DNA of 54,273 nt from Patulibacter medicamentivorans (GTDB taxonomy: Bacteria > Actinomycetota > Thermoleophilia > Solirubrobacterales > Solirubrobacteraceae). This document shows, piece after piece, positions 51,783 to 54,273 of the stretch (position 1 is the stretch's first letter; each line of letters opens with the position of its first letter). The notes below the pieces were generated by a model. It saw only the letters and a list, made by a program, of their open reading frames with translations, did no database searches and was not told the origin of the DNA. The translations under genes and the position numbers were made by a program. The stretch lies in NCBI RefSeq assembly GCF_000240225.1, contig NZ_AGUD01000227.1:1-54273 (forward strand), read 5' to 3'.

Positions 51783-51939
51783 TCGGCGGCGCGTCTGCGC
51801 CACCGACCCAGGGGCCGCGCACGGGAATCCCCCGAGTCCCGCGCGCAGCGACGAGGGGTCCCGGAGATGGGGCTCCGGGGTCGTGGCCCTGCGTCGCTCC
51901 GGCGGCGCTCCGCGCTGGGCGCGGATCCCGACGGGCGCT

Positions 51940-51961
51940 CTGCGAACACCACTGTTCGCAG
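51940..51961 (+). promoter_or_regulatory. Perfect palindromic operator of the CMD-TetR operon
   Basis: CTGCGAACA (51940-51948), spacer CCAC, TGTTCGCAG (51953-51961): 9-bp arms, 22 bp in all, the usual size for a TetR-family operator. It sits between the -35 position and the -10 TACCGT (51966-51971), so binding would block RNA polymerase. Confidence 0.7.
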
Positions 51962-51977
51962 ATGCTACCGTGCCGGC

Positions 51978-52586
51978 ATGCCCAGCACCAGCGGATCCTC
52001 GCGCACCGGTCAGCAACCGTCCAGCGCCGGCCCGCGGATCCACCCCGGCGGTCGTCGAGACGTCGGCCTGCCGGTCTGGGCCCTGTCCCAGGTCGCGGGC
52101 GTCGTCACCGGCACCCGCGCCCCGCACCTGTTCCTGACCCTCGGGCGCCACCGCAAGCTGTTCCGCGGCTGGCTGCGCTTCGCCGGCCGGCTGATGCCGG
52201 GCGGCCTGCTGCCGCGGCGCGAGACCGAGCTGGTGATCCTGCGGGTCGCGCACCTCCGCGGCTCGCGGTACGAGTTCGAGCACCACGTCCGGCTCGGGCG
52301 CCGCGCCGGCCTCGGCCCGGCCGACGTCCGGCGGGTCGTCGAAGGACCCCAGGCCGCCGGCTGGGGCCCCCGCGAGCGGCTGCTGCTGCAGACGGCCGAC
52401 CGGCTGCTGGCCGATCGCGACCTCGACGACGAGGCCTGGGCGGCGCTGCGCGGCACGCTCGACGAGCGCGAGGCGATCGAGCTCTGCATGCTGGTCGGCC
52501 ACTACGACATGCTTGCGACCGTGCTCAACACGCTCAGGATCCAGCCGGATCAGCCGCGACGACCGCCGTGGTCCCGTCGTGGCTGA
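51978..52586 (+). CDS. Carboxymuconolactone-decarboxylase-fold protein
   Basis: A 202-residue AhpD/CMD-fold protein. The core (about 75-165) contains RRETELVILRVAHLRGSRYE followed by FEHHVRLGRRAGL, the classical E..H helix of the family. The Cys-x-x-Cys of AhpD-type peroxidase partners is absent, so a thiol redox role is unlikely; decarboxylase-like or ligand-binding function is more plausible. The first ~25 residues are Ser/Gly/Pro-rich. The -10 ends 6 nt before the ATG at 51978, implying a leaderless mRNA. It overlaps the TetR gene by 8 nt. Confidence 0.85.
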   Translation: MPSTSGSSRTGQQPSSAGPRIHPGGRRDVGLPVWALSQVAGVVTGTRAPHLFLTLGRHRKLFRGWLRFAGRLMPGGLLPRRETELVILRVAHLRGSRYEFEHHVRLGRRAGLGPADVRRVVEGPQAAGWGPRERLLLQTADRLLADRDLDDEAWAALRGTLDEREAIELCMLVGHYDMLATVLNTLRIQPDQPRRPPWSRRG

Positions 52587-53232
52587 GGTCCGCAGCCAGC
52601 TGCCGCGCGGGCGCCACGGCCTCAGCCGCGAGGAGGTCGTGCGCTCGCAGCGCGACCGGATCCTGCTGGCGATGGCCGACGCGATGGCCGAGAACGGCTA
52701 CGTCGGCACCTCCGTCGCGCAGATCATCCGTCGCGCCGGCGTCTCGCGCGAGACCTTTTACGAGCAGTTCTCGTCGAAGGAGGACTGCTTCACCAGCGCC
52801 TACGACCGCGCCGTCGAGCTGCTGCTGGCCCAGATCGGCGCCGCCAGCGGTCTCGCCGCCCCGGGGCCCGACGATCCCGAGCCCCCCGCCGACCAGCGGA
52901 TCGAGCAGCTGCTCGGTGCCTACCTCGAGGGGCTCGCGTCGGAGCCGGCGTTCGCCCGCCTCTTCCTGATCGAGGTCTACGCGGCCGGCCCCGCCGCCCT
53001 CGCCCGCCGGATCGAGATCCAGGCCGGCTTCGTCGACCTGGTCGCCAGCGCGCTCGACGCCCGCACCGCCGAGCAGCGGTTCGCCTGCGAGGCGCTGGTG
53101 GCGGCGATCAGCACGATGGTGACCGCGCGCCTGGCCCTCGACGACCTCGACGGCCTGCGCAACCTGCGCGGACCGCTGCTGGACCTGCTGCGACGCGGCC
53201 GGCCGCTGTTCGGCGGCGACGCCGACGGCTGA
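52579..53232 (+). CDS. TetR-family repressor
   Basis: A 217-residue regulator. The N-terminal HTH (about 18-65) reads RDRILLAMADAMAENGYVGT then SVAQIIRRAGVSRETFYEQF and SSKEDCF, classical TetR. The ligand-binding C-terminal domain is Ala/Leu-rich. The GTG start at 52579 lies inside the end of the CMD gene (8-nt overlap), so the two are one operon. It is very likely an autorepressor acting on the perfect palindrome at 51940-51961. The ligand is probably the substrate or product of the CMD protein. Confidence 0.9.
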   Translation: MAEVRSQLPRGRHGLSREEVVRSQRDRILLAMADAMAENGYVGTSVAQIIRRAGVSRETFYEQFSSKEDCFTSAYDRAVELLLAQIGAASGLAAPGPDDPEPPADQRIEQLLGAYLEGLASEPAFARLFLIEVYAAGPAALARRIEIQAGFVDLVASALDARTAEQRFACEALVAAISTMVTARLALDDLDGLRNLRGPLLDLLRRGRPLFGGDADG

Positions 53233-53329
53233 CGCGAACCGGCCCGGTCGGTGGCGCGCCGGCGGTATCGTGGCGCCCACCCCCGCCCGGCCGGGTGCCG
53301 CGGCGTCCGTTCCCCCCGGAGGTTCCCCG

Positions 53330-53776
53330 ATGTCCCGTCCCAGCTCGTCGCTCGGCGCGCTCGCACTCGCCGGTCTCGCCGCCGCCGTCCTCGCGACGCC
53401 GGTCGGCGCCGCCACCAAGGACCCGGACGGGCGCTACCGCGGCAGCCTGACCGCCGACCTGGCGATCGACAGCGGGCCGGTCAGCTTCAAGGTCAGCCGC
53501 GACGGTCGTCGCCTGAGCGGCTGGAAGGCGACCTTCACCGCCGTCTGCAACTACGACCCGTACGTCATGACCGTCACGGTCACCCTGCCGACGACGACGA
53601 TCAAGCGCGACGGGCGCTTCCGCGGCGCCGTCCGCACGACCCGCGACGGCAAGCCGCTGAAGCTGACGGTCAGCGGCCGGCTGCGGGGAACGCGCGTCAC
53701 CGGCGGCGTCATCGACTACGACATCGGGTCCTGCACGCGCAAGAACCCGTGGACCGCCAAGCGCACCGGGCGCTGA
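53330..53776 (+). CDS. Secreted small beta-rich protein, unknown function
   Basis: A 148-residue protein with a Sec signal peptide (SSSLGALALAGLAAAVLATP, cleavage expected near VGA-ATK, about residue 28). The mature part is rich in beta-strand-like alternation (GPVSFKVSRDGRRLSGWKAT; RTTRDGKPLKLTVSGRLRGT) and has two Cys that may pair. It looks like a single beta-sandwich or barrel domain. GGAGG lies 9 nt before the ATG. No family name can be given. It stands alone after the TetR gene. Confidence 0.7.
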   Translation: MSRPSSSLGALALAGLAAAVLATPVGAATKDPDGRYRGSLTADLAIDSGPVSFKVSRDGRRLSGWKATFTAVCNYDPYVMTVTVTLPTTTIKRDGRFRGAVRTTRDGKPLKLTVSGRLRGTRVTGGVIDYDIGSCTRKNPWTAKRTGR

Positions 53777-53799
53777 GCCCGCCCCGCCCCGCCCGGCGG

Positions 53800-54273
53800 T
53801 CAGGCGGCGGTCACCAGCGCGCGGCCGGCCCGCAGGTTCTCGTGCGGCGCGTCGGCCGGGATCGGCCCGTCGCTGAGCAGCAGGCCGTCGGGCCCGGCGG
53901 CGGCGACGAACGGCGCGAACCGGTCGCCGAACGTGGTCGGCGCGCCGGCCCAGACCTCGGCCGGGACGTGGACGTGCGCATCGGCGTCGGCGACGCCGTC
54001 CGCGGCCGGCGGGCGCAGGGCGATCCCGTGGATCCTCGCGTCCTCGGCCGCCTGCAGCAGCGGACCGCGCGCACGGGCGGCGCCGTCCGCGCCGAGGAAC
54101 GCCTCGCCGGCCGCCGACTCGACCACCAGCAACCAGCCCGCGCCGGCCAGCGCGTAGGCCGCGACCAGGTCGCAGAGCGCGTCGCAGGCCAGGTCGGCCA
54201 GCTCCTCGCGGTCGCCCAGCCGCGGCTCGGGCGTCCCGACGACGGTCGCCGCGAGCGCCGCCGCGACGCTCGC
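53800..54273 (-). CDS. Partial protein, C-terminal 157 residues, possibly uroporphyrinogen-decarboxylase-like
   Basis: An open minus-strand frame entering from the right edge and ending with TGA at 53800. The visible part includes LADLACDALCDLVAAYALAG then AGWLLVVES, a helix-then-strand pattern like part of a TIM barrel, and later DAHVHVPAEVWAG and GPDGLLLSDGPIPAD. This loosely recalls uroporphyrinogen decarboxylase or related methyltransferases, but no diagnostic motif is complete. The ATG at 54132 is probably internal because the frame stays open to the end of the window. Confidence 0.5.
   Translation of the reverse strand, partial: ASVAAALAATVVGTPEPRLGDREELADLACDALCDLVAAYALAGAGWLLVVESAAGEAFLGADGAARARGPLLQAAEDARIHGIALRPPAADGVADADAHVHVPAEVWAGAPTTFGDRFAPFVAAAGPDGLLLSDGPIPADAPHENLRAGRALVTAA

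Larger units (their letters stand above)
51619..51977. other. Intergenic region between SDR pair and CMD-TetR operon
   Basis: About 359 bp. Contains hairpins at 51664-51689 and 51753-51782, the TetR-type palindrome at 51940-51961 and a -10-like TACCGT at 51966-51971. A GC-rich repetitive stretch (51619-51660) repeats GGCCGATCC-type words. No gene is seen. Confidence 0.55.

Noticed and set aside
1..54273. CRISPR arrays, transposases, integrase or attachment sites
   Set aside because: No regularly spaced identical repeats beyond the two-unit element at 16.5 kb, no transposase or integrase motifs and no tRNA-linked duplications were found, so the insertions in the arg region cannot be assigned to a known mobile element.

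Overview
The window is very GC-rich actinobacterial DNA (C or G at most third codon positions, many GTG starts, one TTG). The gene content fits the deep-branching class Thermoleophilia (Solirubrobacter, Conexibacter or Patulibacter type): a complete mce lipid-import operon, a CYP125-like P450, GAF-LuxR regulators and an infC-rpmI-rplT / pheST / arg block. This placement is inference from gene content, not from a marker gene. No rRNA, tRNA, transposase or CRISPR array was seen.

Region 1 (1-19 kb, almost all minus strand) is a housekeeping block read right to left: infC, rpmI, rplT, a SpoU-family RNA methyltransferase, pheS, pheT, argC, argJ, argB, argD, argG. The arginine genes are repeatedly separated by non-arginine DNA. 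Between argC and argJ lie a 5'-truncated toxin-like reading frame, two small membrane proteins and a relic of an EF-Tu-like domain. Between argJ and argB lie a plus-strand VapBC-type toxin-antitoxin pair, a LuxR C-terminal relic and two hairpin repeats. Between argD and argG lie a HEPN-like protein, a DUF4389 protein, an esterase and a CorC-type protein. argJ, argB and argG each have their own TAnnnT hexamer 7-9 nt before the start codon.

Region 2 (19-35.4 kb, minus strand) is one long lipid-transport operon: an SCP2-like protein, an MlaF-type ATPase, two MlaE/YrbE permeases, six MCE-domain proteins, an MMPL/RND exporter-like protein, a membrane protein and one unknown protein. Most junctions overlap by 1 or 4 nt.

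Region 3 (35.7-46.5 kb) holds enzymes that suit the imported lipid: two acyl-CoA synthetases, a zinc alcohol dehydrogenase, an operon of SCP2-like protein, aldehyde dehydrogenase and P450, and two tandem GAF-LuxR regulators. Read together: uptake (Mce), terminal hydroxylation (P450), oxidation to aldehyde and acid (ADH, ALDH), then CoA activation. The main discovery of this reading is that five promoters, those of the mce operon, both acyl-CoA synthetases, adh and scp2-aldh-P450, share a G-rich/GGAAG box placed 39-41 nt upstream of a -10-like hexamer. This makes regions 2 and 3 look like one local regulon, with the tandem LuxR proteins as obvious candidate activators.

Region 4 (46.5-54.3 kb) contains thrS, a class V aminotransferase, a 24-codon leader ORF overlapping a pair of coupled SDR dehydrogenases, a carboxymuconolactone-decarboxylase-fold protein with its TetR regulator behind a perfect 22-bp palindrome, a secreted protein and a partial gene at the edge.

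A second window-wide pattern: at thirteen genes a TAnnnT hexamer ends 6-10 nt before the start codon, the geometry of leaderless transcripts.
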